Below are positions 17,066 to 23,407 of a stretch of 64,000 nucleotides of DNA, one piece after another. Made by a program: the position numbers and the translations under genes. Each line of letters begins with the position of its first letter. Positions within the stretch are counted from its first letter, which is position 1. The DNA is from JAWLHU01 sp049325315 (GTDB lineage Bacteria > Bacillota > Sulfobacillia > Symbiobacteriales > Symbiobacteriaceae): positions 19,977 to 83,976 of the forward strand of contig JBMONB010000098.1 in assembly GCA_049325315.1 (NCBI GenBank). Direction: 5' to 3'. The notes beneath the pieces were generated by a model. That model searched no databases, had not been told where the DNA came from, and saw only the letters and a list, made by a program, of their open reading frames with translations.

Positions 17066-17194
17066 TCATTCCTCCAGGGTTCGCTGCTGCTCTGCTTCCT
17101 GGCGCTTTGCCATGATCTTCTTGAAGGCGTAGAGCTTGAGGGGGGCGATGATCAGAACTGCAGCGCCTAGCAACCACCAGTACAGGGGCTTCAT
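17066..17194 (-). CDS. 42-aa single-span membrane protein at the end of the ABC operon
   Basis: This short frame encodes MKPLYWWLLGAAVLIIAPLK, then a basic/amphipathic tail ending QEAEQQRTLEE. It has one clear membrane segment near residues 4-20, followed by a Lys/Arg-rich cytoplasmic tail. AGAGGAG lies 8 bases before the ATG at 17194, and it begins 17 bases after the permease stop on the same strand. It is too short to be noticed by length-limited gene finding. I do not recognise a family; by position it could be a small accessory subunit of the exporter. Confidence 0.7.
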   Translation of the reverse strand: MKPLYWWLLGAAVLIIAPLKLYAFKKIMAKRQEAEQQRTLEE

Positions 17195-17210
17195 GCAGGG
17201 TCACTCCTCT

Positions 17211-18215
17211 CTAATTGCGGGCGAAATCGAGCCTTCCCTTCAGCCAGGGGTAGGCGATGCCGATCAGAACGAGGCCGGAGAGCAGGTTGGCGAGCAGCAT
17301 GGGGGCCAGGGCCGCCCAGGTGAGGCCGGTGGTCAGGAGGTCGCGCACCGAGACGAAGGCCCAGTAGCTGGGTGCCCACCAGAGCGCAGGGTGGTATTTG
17401 GTGGGGACCAGCAGAGCCATAATGGCGGGGATCATCACCAGGATCACGCCGAACTTCACGTTGGCCACACCGGCGATCTGGTTGGGGCTCAGGGCGCCGA
17501 TCAGGAAGCCCAGCAAGATCGCCAGCAGACAGGTGGCCAGGGTGACCGCCAGGATCTGCAGGTGGTCGAAGCTGGTCAGCCCCATGGCCCAGAGGCTGCC
17601 GAAGACCAGGACCACCGAGACGAAGGTCGCCGTGACCGCCCGGGTGGCGATGTACTCCCGCCGGGTCAGCGGGCTGACGCCCAGGGCGGACATCATGCGG
17701 CTCTCCTTGTCTTCGATGATGTGAAAGCCCATCACGATTGAGGCCATGAAGGCGGCGCCCAGCGCCAGGAAGGCGCCGACGATCTCCCGGTAGGGGGTCT
17801 CCTGGCCCCGGACCGACTCCTCGGTGTAGCGGAACTCGCCCCCACCGGCCAGCTTGTTCAGGACCATCTGGGGCAGCGCCAGCGAGTCGTGCGACTCGTT
17901 GCCCTCGGTCACCAGGAGGAACCCGCCCCGGCCATCTGGCACGATGCCGACGGCGTCGTCGAAGGCCAGGACCCGCCGTTCCAGGGCGGTCCGACCGGAG
18001 AGCACCTCCACGTTCATGTAGCTGCGGAGCTGCTCCACGAAGGCCGGCTCCATCTCCCGGGTGACCACGGCGTTGACGGAGACTTCGGCCACCGCCGGCA
18101 GCAGGAAGCGGAAGCCCAGCGCCATCAGGAGCGGCGCGATCATGGCGTAGAGCAGAAGGTAATCCTTGGTGGTCGAGACCATGTCTCGCTTGAACAGGGC
18201 ATAGATGCGGCGCAT
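17211..18215 (-). CDS. ABC-2 type exporter permease subunit B
   Basis: This 334-aa membrane protein has the ABC-2/YhaP-NatB architecture. One membrane segment lies near the N-terminus (YLLLYAMIAPLLMALGFRFLL), a large extracytoplasmic domain of about 130 aa follows, then five or more membrane segments in the C-terminal half. ATG 18215 is chosen because AGGAGG lies 8 bases upstream; the GTG at 18224 would overlap that site. It lies four bases after the other permease ends from the start of its open frame, and both depend on the ATPase encoded first. The substrate is unknown. Confidence 0.85.
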   Translation of the reverse strand: MRRIYALFKRDMVSTTKDYLLLYAMIAPLLMALGFRFLLPAVAEVSVNAVVTREMEPAFVEQLRSYMNVEVLSGRTALERRVLAFDDAVGIVPDGRGGFLLVTEGNESHDSLALPQMVLNKLAGGGEFRYTEESVRGQETPYREIVGAFLALGAAFMASIVMGFHIIEDKESRMMSALGVSPLTRREYIATRAVTATFVSVVLVFGSLWAMGLTSFDHLQILAVTLATCLLAILLGFLIGALSPNQIAGVANVKFGVILVMIPAIMALLVPTKYHPALWWAPSYWAFVSVRDLLTTGLTWAALAPMLLANLLSGLVLIGIAYPWLKGRLDFARN

Positions 18216-18228
18216 GGGGCGCACCTCC

Positions 18229-19284
18229 TCAGCTGTAGGCCAGCCGGCGGCGGAAGGCGAGGCTGGCCAGGAGCAGCAGGACCAGATTCGCCGCCAGCAG
18301 GATCAGCATGGCGTTGTGGACGACCTCGGGGCTGCCCGAGGGGAAGGAGGCCTCCCTCAGGCCGAAGATCATGGGGTAGGTGGGCAGGTACCGGAGCCAG
18401 AGGGGCGAGAAGCTGGGCACAAAGTAGGCGCCGGCCGGGAGGGAGATGGCCGATACGATGCCGATGGCCGGGAAGAGGAACTGGGTCAGGTTCTCGAACC
18501 AGACGGCGATCAGCGCCCCCAGAAGGGCGGTCATCACCGCGCCAAGCGCCATGAGCCCTGCCAGGTAGAGGTAGTTGGGCCCCGTCCCCAGGATTGGTGG
18601 GACCAGCACCGCCGTGAAGGCCAGGGCCACGAGCGCCAGGGCGAGGGCCTTGGCCAGCAGGTACTCCCAGATGCGCCCCGGGGTGACCAGGTAGGCTCGC
18701 AGCGTCCCCTCTTCCTTCTCGAAGAAGATCAGGGCGGCGATCAGCATCAGCCCCAGCATGGCGGCGTCGGAGAAGAGGAAGAGGGGGACCAGCGACCGGT
18801 TCAGGTCCACCTTGGCGGGGGGCGATTCGCCGCGCAGGGCGACCGTCTCGATGGCGACCGGGGCCGGCCGCGCCTCCCCTTCAATCTGCCGGAGCCACTC
18901 CTCGGTGGAGACCGCCAGCAGCGCCCGCAGGCGGGGGTTCTCATGCCCCTGAAAGAAGAGGGTGGCGGCGGGGAGCGGCTCCCCTTCGGCGATGGCGACG
19001 CCCACGGCGTTCCGGTTCTTCTGCAGGGCCGTACGCATCTCCTCAACCGAGGAGACCAGGTGGAGGCGGCCCTCCTCGTTCTGCTGCAGGGCGGCGGCGG
19101 CGACGCGGCCGTCGACCGTCTGATCCAGCAGGTAGGTGGCGTGCTTGACCGTTGCCTCCGACGGGATCACCCAGATGATCAGCGCCAGGTAGAAGAGGGC
19201 GAAGGCGATGGTGACCGTGTAGTAGTGGTTGCGGAAGGTGACCTTGGTGTCCCGGACGGCAGAGGTCCAGATACGGCGAAGCAT
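18229..19284 (-). CDS. ABC-2 type exporter permease subunit A
   Basis: This 351-aa protein has the same layout as its neighbour: an N-terminal membrane segment (YYTVTIAFALFYLALIIWVI), an extracytoplasmic domain (about residues 45-170) and a C-terminal membrane bundle. That bundle includes FFEKEEGTLRAYLVTP, the coupling-helix region seen in ABC-2 exporters. It starts one base after the ATPase stop, so the three genes form a tight operon. A pair of unlike permeases plus one ATPase suggests a heterodimeric channel. Drug, lipid or peptide export are possible; the sequence does not decide. Confidence 0.85.
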   Translation of the reverse strand: MLRRIWTSAVRDTKVTFRNHYYTVTIAFALFYLALIIWVIPSEATVKHATYLLDQTVDGRVAAAALQQNEEGRLHLVSSVEEMRTALQKNRNAVGVAIAEGEPLPAATLFFQGHENPRLRALLAVSTEEWLRQIEGEARPAPVAIETVALRGESPPAKVDLNRSLVPLFLFSDAAMLGLMLIAALIFFEKEEGTLRAYLVTPGRIWEYLLAKALALALVALAFTAVLVPPILGTGPNYLYLAGLMALGAVMTALLGALIAVWFENLTQFLFPAIGIVSAISLPAGAYFVPSFSPLWLRYLPTYPMIFGLREASFPSGSPEVVHNAMLILLAANLVLLLLASLAFRRRLAYS

Positions 19285-19285
19285 C

Positions 19286-20140
19286 TTAGTTCAGCCCCCT
19301 CCCGGTGACGGTGATAAAGACCGTCTCCAGCGTTGCCTCCTGGGAGTGAATCGTCTCCACAACCCCTGACTCCATCAGGTGGTAGAGCCGGCGGCGGCCC
19401 TCTTCGCTGGTCAGGCTCAGCCTCTCCGCCTCCACCTGGCCGTTCACCCGGAACTCCACCCGGACCAACCGGTCGCCGTACTGGAGCTTCAGGTTGCGGG
19501 GGGTGTCCATGGCGGCGATGCGGCCGGCGTTCAGGAAGGCAACCTGATCACACAGCTCGTCGGCCACCTGCATGTTGTGGGTGGTGAGGAAGATGGTGGT
19601 CCCCTCGGCCCGCTTCTGCCTGATCAGTTCCTTCACCGACTGTGAGGTGGTGGGATCAAGGCCGGAGGTGGGCTCATCGAGGAACCAGATCTTCGGGCGG
19701 TTGAGCAGCGACCGGGCCAGGACCAGCTTCATCTGCATCCCCTTGGAGTAGTCGCCGGCCCGCTTGTTGGCCGCCGCCTCCAGTCCCATCAGCCGGAGCA
19801 GATCCTTCGGATCGGCGGTGGGCACCGAGTAGAGGCCCCGGTAAAACTCCAGGTTCTCCAGGCCGGTCAGCTTCCGGTAGAGGTTGGGCTGCTCGAAGGA
19901 GACCCCGATCTGGTTGAACAGCTCTCGGGTGGAGCGGGTGATATCGACCCCGGCAATCTCCACCCTCCCCTTCTGGAGTGGGAGGAGCCCGGTCAGGATC
20001 TTCTGGGTGGTCGACTTGCCGGCGCCGTTGGGGCCGAGAAAGCCGAAGATCTGACCCTCGGCCACCTCGAAGCTAACGTCATGGACCTGGTACTGATCGT
20101 TGCGGCCGTAGGAATGGAACAGCTGCTCGACGCGGATCAT
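19286..20140 (-). CDS. ABC exporter ATP-binding protein
   Basis: This 284-aa ATPase has Walker A GPNGAGKST near residue 39, the signature YSKGMQM in place of LSGGQ, Walker B FLDEPTSGLD and the switch His in TTHNM. The C-terminal 60 aa resemble the regulatory tail of NatA/CcmA-like exporters. ATG 20140 follows AAAGGAGG; the open frame continues upstream but crosses the operator and has no support. It is the first gene of the exporter operon, downstream of the TetR gene, and an operator-like site lies 36 bases ahead of it. Confidence 0.92.
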   Translation of the reverse strand: MIRVEQLFHSYGRNDQYQVHDVSFEVAEGQIFGFLGPNGAGKSTTQKILTGLLPLQKGRVEIAGVDITRSTRELFNQIGVSFEQPNLYRKLTGLENLEFYRGLYSVPTADPKDLLRLMGLEAAANKRAGDYSKGMQMKLVLARSLLNRPKIWFLDEPTSGLDPTTSQSVKELIRQKRAEGTTIFLTTHNMQVADELCDQVAFLNAGRIAAMDTPRNLKLQYGDRLVRVEFRVNGQVEAERLSLTSEEGRRRLYHLMESGVVETIHSQEATLETVFITVTGRGLN

Positions 20141-20175
20141 GGCGGCAACCTCCTTTAAGAAGGCGACTCTTGATG

Positions 20176-20189
20176 TGACTGCCCGGTCA
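20176..20189. promoter_or_regulatory. Putative TetR operator ahead of the ABC operon
   Basis: TGACTGCCCGGTCA is a TGAC-N6-GTCA inverted repeat. It lies within a possible minus-strand promoter (TTGGCT and TCACAT, 17 bases apart), where bound repressor would block transcription of the exporter. The same pattern occurs twice ahead of the TetR gene. Confidence 0.65.
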
Positions 20190-20199
20190 TATCGAAGCC

Positions 20200-20223
20200 A
20201 AAAAAGAGGTGGCGGTACGCCAC
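20200..20223 (-). terminator. Terminator of the TetR gene
   Basis: On the minus strand GTGGCG (20223-20218) pairs with CGCCAC (20214-20209) across a 3-base loop, followed by CTCTTTTTT. It separates the regulator transcript from the exporter operon. Confidence 0.8.
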
Positions 20224-20226
20224 AAC

Positions 20227-20886
20227 TCAGTTTTTCGAACCCATCCCCTTTTCGAGGATGTAAAAGAAGCTGTTGAAGATGGGGGTGAGCTGCTCCAGGT
20301 CCCACGACTTCCGCGTTCCCTTCTCTGCCAACTCCACCGGGTTGATGGCGAGCCGCTGAAAGATGTAAGTGGAGAGTTCGGCGGTCGCCACCGAGAAGAT
20401 GAAGGCGGCCAGGTCTACATCGATCGCGGGGTCCAACTCGCCCCGGTCCACCGCCTCCTGGATCTGCCGCTTCAGGTAGTCGTGGGACTGCTGCTTGAGG
20501 CGGGCGTAGGTCTCGTCTCGGTGCGGCAGCTCGCCGTAGAGCGCCCGGTAGGCCATGCGGCTCAACTGTGGGTGCTCTGCTTCAAACTGGAGCCCTGCGG
20601 AGACCGCCCACCGGTAGAAGTCAAAGAAGGAGGTCTGGCCCTCCGGCGGACGGAGCCCCGCAAGCATCTTCAGCTTCTCCTCGCCGGCTAGCTGAAGCAG
20701 GTACATATGCAGGTCCTTCTTATCGGCAAAGTACTGGTAGAAGGAGCCCTTGGCAATACCGGCCCGCTCGACGATGCGGGAGATGGAGACGCTCCGGTAG
20801 TCGTGCGCGGCAAACTCCTCGACGGCGATCTCGACAATCGCACGCCGCTTCTCTTCCGGCAGGTTGAAGAAGGTCTGGGTCGGCAT
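20227..20886 (-). CDS. TetR-family repressor of the adjacent ABC exporter
   Basis: This 219-aa regulator has an N-terminal TetR helix-turn-helix (about residues 12-58; VSISRIVERAGIAKGSFYQYFADKKDL) and a ligand-binding C-terminal domain. AAGGGAG precedes the ATG. It lies on the same strand as, and just upstream of, the exporter genes. Three TGAC-N6-GTCA palindromes, two at its own promoter and one at the exporter promoter, fit autoregulation and control of the exporter. The inducer is unknown, presumably the exported compound. Confidence 0.92.
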   Translation of the reverse strand: MPTQTFFNLPEEKRRAIVEIAVEEFAAHDYRSVSISRIVERAGIAKGSFYQYFADKKDLHMYLLQLAGEEKLKMLAGLRPPEGQTSFFDFYRWAVSAGLQFEAEHPQLSRMAYRALYGELPHRDETYARLKQQSHDYLKRQIQEAVDRGELDPAIDVDLAAFIFSVATAELSTYIFQRLAINPVELAEKGTRKSWDLEQLTPIFNSFFYILEKGMGSKN

Positions 20887-20918
20887 GAGCGGGCTCCCTT
20901 CTGTGAGGACGGATCATG

Positions 20919-20948
20919 TGACTATGCCGTCATATGACTGCTCAGTCA
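20919..20948. promoter_or_regulatory. Two putative TetR operators at the TetR promoter
   Basis: TGACTATGCCGTCA (20919-20932) and TGACTGCTCAGTCA (20935-20948) share TGACT and GTCA in the same spacing, with centres 16 bases apart. The second has 6-bp arms. They lie just downstream of the -10 box of the TetR promoter, where a repressor would block initiation or elongation. Confidence 0.7.
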
Positions 20949-20950
20949 CA

Positions 20951-20979
20951 TTGTTATCACATTGCCGGCCAGGGGTCAA
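20951..20979 (-). promoter_or_regulatory. Sigma-A type promoter of the TetR gene
   Basis: On the minus strand TTGACC (20979-20974) and TAACAA (20956-20951) are 17 bases apart. The transcription start would fall in the paired operators. Confidence 0.6.
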
Positions 20980-21090
20980 CCCCTTCCCAACCGATTTCGC
21001 GAAAAGTCCTCGAACTTTCGGCAGACAGTCAAGTTTTGGGGCCCACCGCCGTATGCTGGAGGGAGGAAGGGTCCAGCCTGGCCCGTTCTC

Positions 21091-21111
21091 CCGGCAATGC
21101 ACCATTGCCGG
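21091..21111. repeat. Short perfect hairpin upstream of the small membrane protein gene
   Basis: CCGGCAATG (21091-21099) and CATTGCCGG (21103-21111) form a 9-bp stem with a 3-base loop. No T-run follows, so it is not an evident terminator. CATTGCCGGCC at its end recurs at 20960-20970. Confidence 0.5.
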
Positions 21112-21167
21112 CCCGGATTCATATGGTAGCAACGTCTATGCAGGCCTCTAGCCAGGGGGGAGCGCCC

Positions 21168-21335
21168 GTGCGGATGGGCTTGGGTGGTCGAAAAATGCCA
21201 CCGCACCGAGCGGCCGGCTTCGTGCTGATCGCCGTCGGGGCGATCATCATGCTCATGTCGATGCCCCTCTTCGTCTATGCGTCTGTGATCGGGGGCCTGA
21301 TTGCGTACGTCGGCTACACGCTAATCGGCCGGTGA
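21168..21335 (+). CDS. 55-aa membrane protein, unknown
   Basis: The product is a small basic-headed protein (VRMGLGGRKMPPHRA) with two hydrophobic stretches, about residues 17-32 and 34-51 (GFVLIAVGAIIMLMS and FVYASVIGGLIAYVGY), joined by a short turn. It looks like a two-span hairpin membrane protein. GTG 21168 is preceded by GGGGGGAG; an ATG six bases later is an alternative. It lies directly upstream of spoVM on the same strand with 31 bases between, so it may be co-expressed during sporulation, but that is inference. I do not recognise a family. Confidence 0.65.
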   Translation: MRMGLGGRKMPPHRAAGFVLIAVGAIIMLMSMPLFVYASVIGGLIAYVGYTLIGR

Positions 21336-21366
21336 AGAGTCACTGGTCAGGAAGGGGGGCACCTGT

Positions 21367-21471
21367 GTGCGCATCACCGTCATCAAGCTGCCGAAGCCGC
21401 TAGGGCGTATGGTCATGGCGATCTTGGCCATCTTCTCCGGGAAGAAGGGGGAGGGCAGGGACGTCGCATAA
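21367..21471 (+). CDS. spoVM: Stage V sporulation protein SpoVM
   Basis: This 34-aa protein is an amphipathic helix that marks the forespore membrane and recruits the spore-coat ATPase SpoIVA. Its N-terminal 16 residues, MRITVIKLPKPLGRMV, align with Bacillus subtilis SpoVM MKFYTIKLPKFLGGIV. IKLPK, the Pro at position 9, the LG pair and the hydrophobic face are kept. The tail (SGKKGEGRDVA) is longer than the 26-aa Bacillus protein. The start is GTG at 21367 with GGAAGGGGGG upstream. In Bacillus spoVM lies between the rpe/thiN region and rpmB, the same neighbourhood as here. A terminator follows at 21527. The short length is why it is easily missed. Confidence 0.9.
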   Translation: MRITVIKLPKPLGRMVMAILAIFSGKKGEGRDVA

Positions 21472-21526
21472 GGTGCAGCCGGGCGTCCCCAGGTCGATGA
21501 CGCTTACGGATACATCAGCGGAGCAG

Positions 21527-21553
21527 GCCCCGGCGGCAAATTGCCGCCGGGGC
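21527..21553 (+). terminator. Terminator after spoVM
   Basis: A perfect 13-bp stem (21527-21539 with 21541-21553) and a one-base loop, in practice a smaller stem with an AAATT loop, is followed by TGTGCTTTG. Its right arm overlaps the -35 box of the hslO promoter. Confidence 0.75.
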
Positions 21554-21570
21554 TGTGCTTTGGCTATAAT
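21541..21570 (+). promoter_or_regulatory. Sigma-A type promoter for hslO
   Basis: TTGCCG (21541-21546) and a perfect TATAAT (21565-21570) are separated by 18 bases, 54 bases upstream of the hslO ATG. Confidence 0.75.
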
Positions 21571-21623
21571 AGAAGGTACCGCATGGTGCGGGAGTGGACA
21601 ATCTTCTGGAGGGTTATCGCATT

Positions 21624-22511
21624 ATGGCTGACTACCTTGTGCGTGCGATCGCTGCGGGCGGCAATGTCCGTCTCTTCGCCGCCATTACCACCGACCTGGT
21701 CGATGAAGCCCGCCGCCGTCATGACACCTGGCCGACGGCCACCGCTGCCCTGGGCCGGGCGATGACGGGCGCCGCCCTGCTGGCCGCCACGCTGAAGGAG
21801 GAGAACGAGTCGCTGACGCTCCGCATCGCCGGCGACGGCCCGCTGGGCGGGATCATCTGCGACGCCGACGAGCAGGGGCAGGTGCGGGGCTATGTCAATC
21901 AGTCACACGTGGACCTGGACCTCAACCCGGAGGGCAAGCTCGATGTGGCCGGGGCGGTGGGGGCGGGCTACGTGCACGTCACCCGGCAGCTGGCGCTGGA
22001 GGGGATCTACACCGGTACCGCCGAGATCGTCTCCGGCGAGATCGCCGAAGACCTGGCCTACTACTTGACCAAGTCGGAGCAGACCCCGTCGGCCGTCGCT
22101 CTCGGCGTGCGGGTGGGCAAGGATGGCGCCGTGGTGGCCGCAGGCGGCTACCTGGTGCAGCTTCTTCCTGCCACCAGCGAGTCCGACCGGGAGCAGCTGG
22201 AGGTGAACATCCATGCCCTGGGCGCCGTCAGCGCGGCGATCGAGCAGGGGCTGAGCCCCGAGGAGATCCTCGCCTCGCTGCTGGCGGGCATCGACTACCA
22301 GATCCTCGCCAGGCGCGACCTGCACTTCGCCTGCAAGTGCAGCCGGGAGCGGGCGTTGGGCGCCCTGGCGCTGGTGGAGTCCGACGAGCTGGAGGTCATG
22401 CTGAAGGAGGACAAGGGGGCGGAGCTGACCTGCCATTTCTGCAACGAGGTCTACCGCTTTACCGAAGAGGAGCTGCGTTCGGTGAAGACCGAGCCCGGAC
22501 CGGCGCACTAG
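21624..22511 (+). CDS. hslO: Redox-regulated chaperone Hsp33
   Basis: This 295-aa holdase is activated by oxidative unfolding. The N-terminal domain starts MADYLVRAIAAGGNVRLFAA. The C-terminal redox switch holds four zinc cysteines, CKC near residue 232 and CHFC near 266, with the spacing of the family. ATG 21624 is chosen with GGAGGG upstream; a GTG 30 bases earlier is possible. It has a strong promoter of its own. It is convergent with rpmB, and a shared hairpin lies between them. Confidence 0.94.
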   Translation: MADYLVRAIAAGGNVRLFAAITTDLVDEARRRHDTWPTATAALGRAMTGAALLAATLKEENESLTLRIAGDGPLGGIICDADEQGQVRGYVNQSHVDLDLNPEGKLDVAGAVGAGYVHVTRQLALEGIYTGTAEIVSGEIAEDLAYYLTKSEQTPSAVALGVRVGKDGAVVAAGGYLVQLLPATSESDREQLEVNIHALGAVSAAIEQGLSPEEILASLLAGIDYQILARRDLHFACKCSRERALGALALVESDELEVMLKEDKGAELTCHFCNEVYRFTEEELRSVKTEPGPAH

Positions 22512-22536
22512 CCGGCTCCGGGCCCGGGTAAGCCAA

Positions 22537-22567
22537 AAACCCGGCCGCCTGCTCAGCGACCGGGTTT
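22537..22567. terminator. Bidirectional terminator between hslO and rpmB
   Basis: AAACCCGG (22537-22544) pairs with CCGGGTTT (22560-22567). On the minus strand the stem is followed by TTTTTGGC and on the + strand by GTCAGC, so it is strongest for rpmB. Confidence 0.7.
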
Positions 22568-22611
22568 GTCAGCGAGACTGTAAGTTCTCAGATGAGGGAA
22601 CACAGCAGGCC

Positions 22612-22803
22612 TTAGACAGCCCGCTGGACCTTCCCGCTGCGGAGGCAGCGGGTGCAGACGGTGAGCCGAACGACGCGGCCGTTCACCATCGCCCGGACGG
22701 TCTGTACGTTGGGCGACCAGGACCGCTTGGTCTTGTTCTCCGCGTGGCTGACGTTGTTGCCACGGGCGACGCCCTTGGAGCACACCTCGCACAGTCGAGC
22801 CAA
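22612..22803 (-). CDS. rpmB: 50S ribosomal protein L28
   Basis: This 63-aa ribosomal protein starts ARLCEVCSKGVARGNNVSHA and ends VCTRCLRSGKVQRAV. It has two CxxC pairs, the zinc-binding form of L28, and the usual VSHAxxKTKR motif. The start is TTG at 22803, preceded by AGGAGG at the correct distance. A longer in-frame ATG at 22860 would not fit the family. It is the only ribosomal gene in the window, read opposite to its neighbours, with its own promoter. Confidence 0.95.
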   Translation of the reverse strand: MARLCEVCSKGVARGNNVSHAENKTKRSWSPNVQTVRAMVNGRVVRLTVCTRCLRSGKVQRAV

Positions 22804-22865
22804 GGTCTGACACCTCCTCATGGACCGACAAGAAAAGCGATCCATCTCTCTTAAGCACAATCCAC

Positions 22866-22894
22866 ATCATAACATACAGGTACTGACGTGGCAA
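22866..22894 (-). promoter_or_regulatory. Sigma-A type promoter for rpmB
   Basis: On the minus strand TTGCCA (22894-22889) and TATGAT (22871-22866) are 17 bases apart, and TGT just before the -10 box forms an extended -10. It lies 63 bases ahead of the TTG start. Confidence 0.75.
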
Positions 22895-22973
22895 GCGGGT
22901 GTTCGAAACCTCCGCGAGCAGGAATTCGCGGGTCTCAGGAAGAACTTAACGCCGCTGGAAGGGGGACAACTCT

Positions 22974-23333
22974 GTGGGAAAAGAGGTTGTCACCGAAGTC
23001 GGGCGGATTCACGTCTCGGAAGACGTTATCGCCACCATGGCGGGGGTTGCCACCACGGAGTGCTACGGCATTGTGGGCATGGCTTCCTCCCGGCTTCAGG
23101 ACGGCATCTCAGAACTGCTGGGCCGTGAGAACCTGGCCAAAGGGGTCCAGGTTCATGTGGAGGGCGACTGGGTGGAGATTGATCTCTTCATCGTGGTCGG
23201 GTATGGCACCCGCATTTCCGAGATTGGGCGAAACGTTACGGACAAGGTCCGCTATGTAGTCGAATCGTATACCGGCCTCAAGGTGCGGGGTGTGCATATC
23301 CACGTGCAGGGAGTCAAGGTCGGGCACGCTTAG
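22974..23333 (+). CDS. Asp23/Gls24-family envelope stress protein (YloU)
   Basis: This 119-aa protein contains the whole Asp23 domain: GRIHVSEDVIATMAGVATTECYGIVGM near the start, VDLFIVVGYG-like strands and VRGVHIHVQGVKV at the end. Members form membrane-attached filaments or assemblies; the Bacillus homologue is YloU. The start is GTG at 22974 with AAGGGGG upstream. It is followed after 74 bases by fakA, as in Bacillus (yloU-yloV), so the two are likely linked. Confidence 0.93.
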   Translation: MGKEVVTEVGRIHVSEDVIATMAGVATTECYGIVGMASSRLQDGISELLGRENLAKGVQVHVEGDWVEIDLFIVVGYGTRISEIGRNVTDKVRYVVESYTGLKVRGVHIHVQGVKVGHA

Positions 23334-23407
23334 TTTCAGGCGCCCCCGGGTCCGAAATACGCGCGCCCCGTGGCCGGTGGCCATGCGGGATGAGGAGGCA
23401 CCTTTCG

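Noticed and set aside
16992..17204. 70-codon frame on the minus strand
   Set aside because: It has no ribosome-binding site and runs through a terminator. The 42-codon frame in another phase (17066-17194) has a start signal and membrane span.
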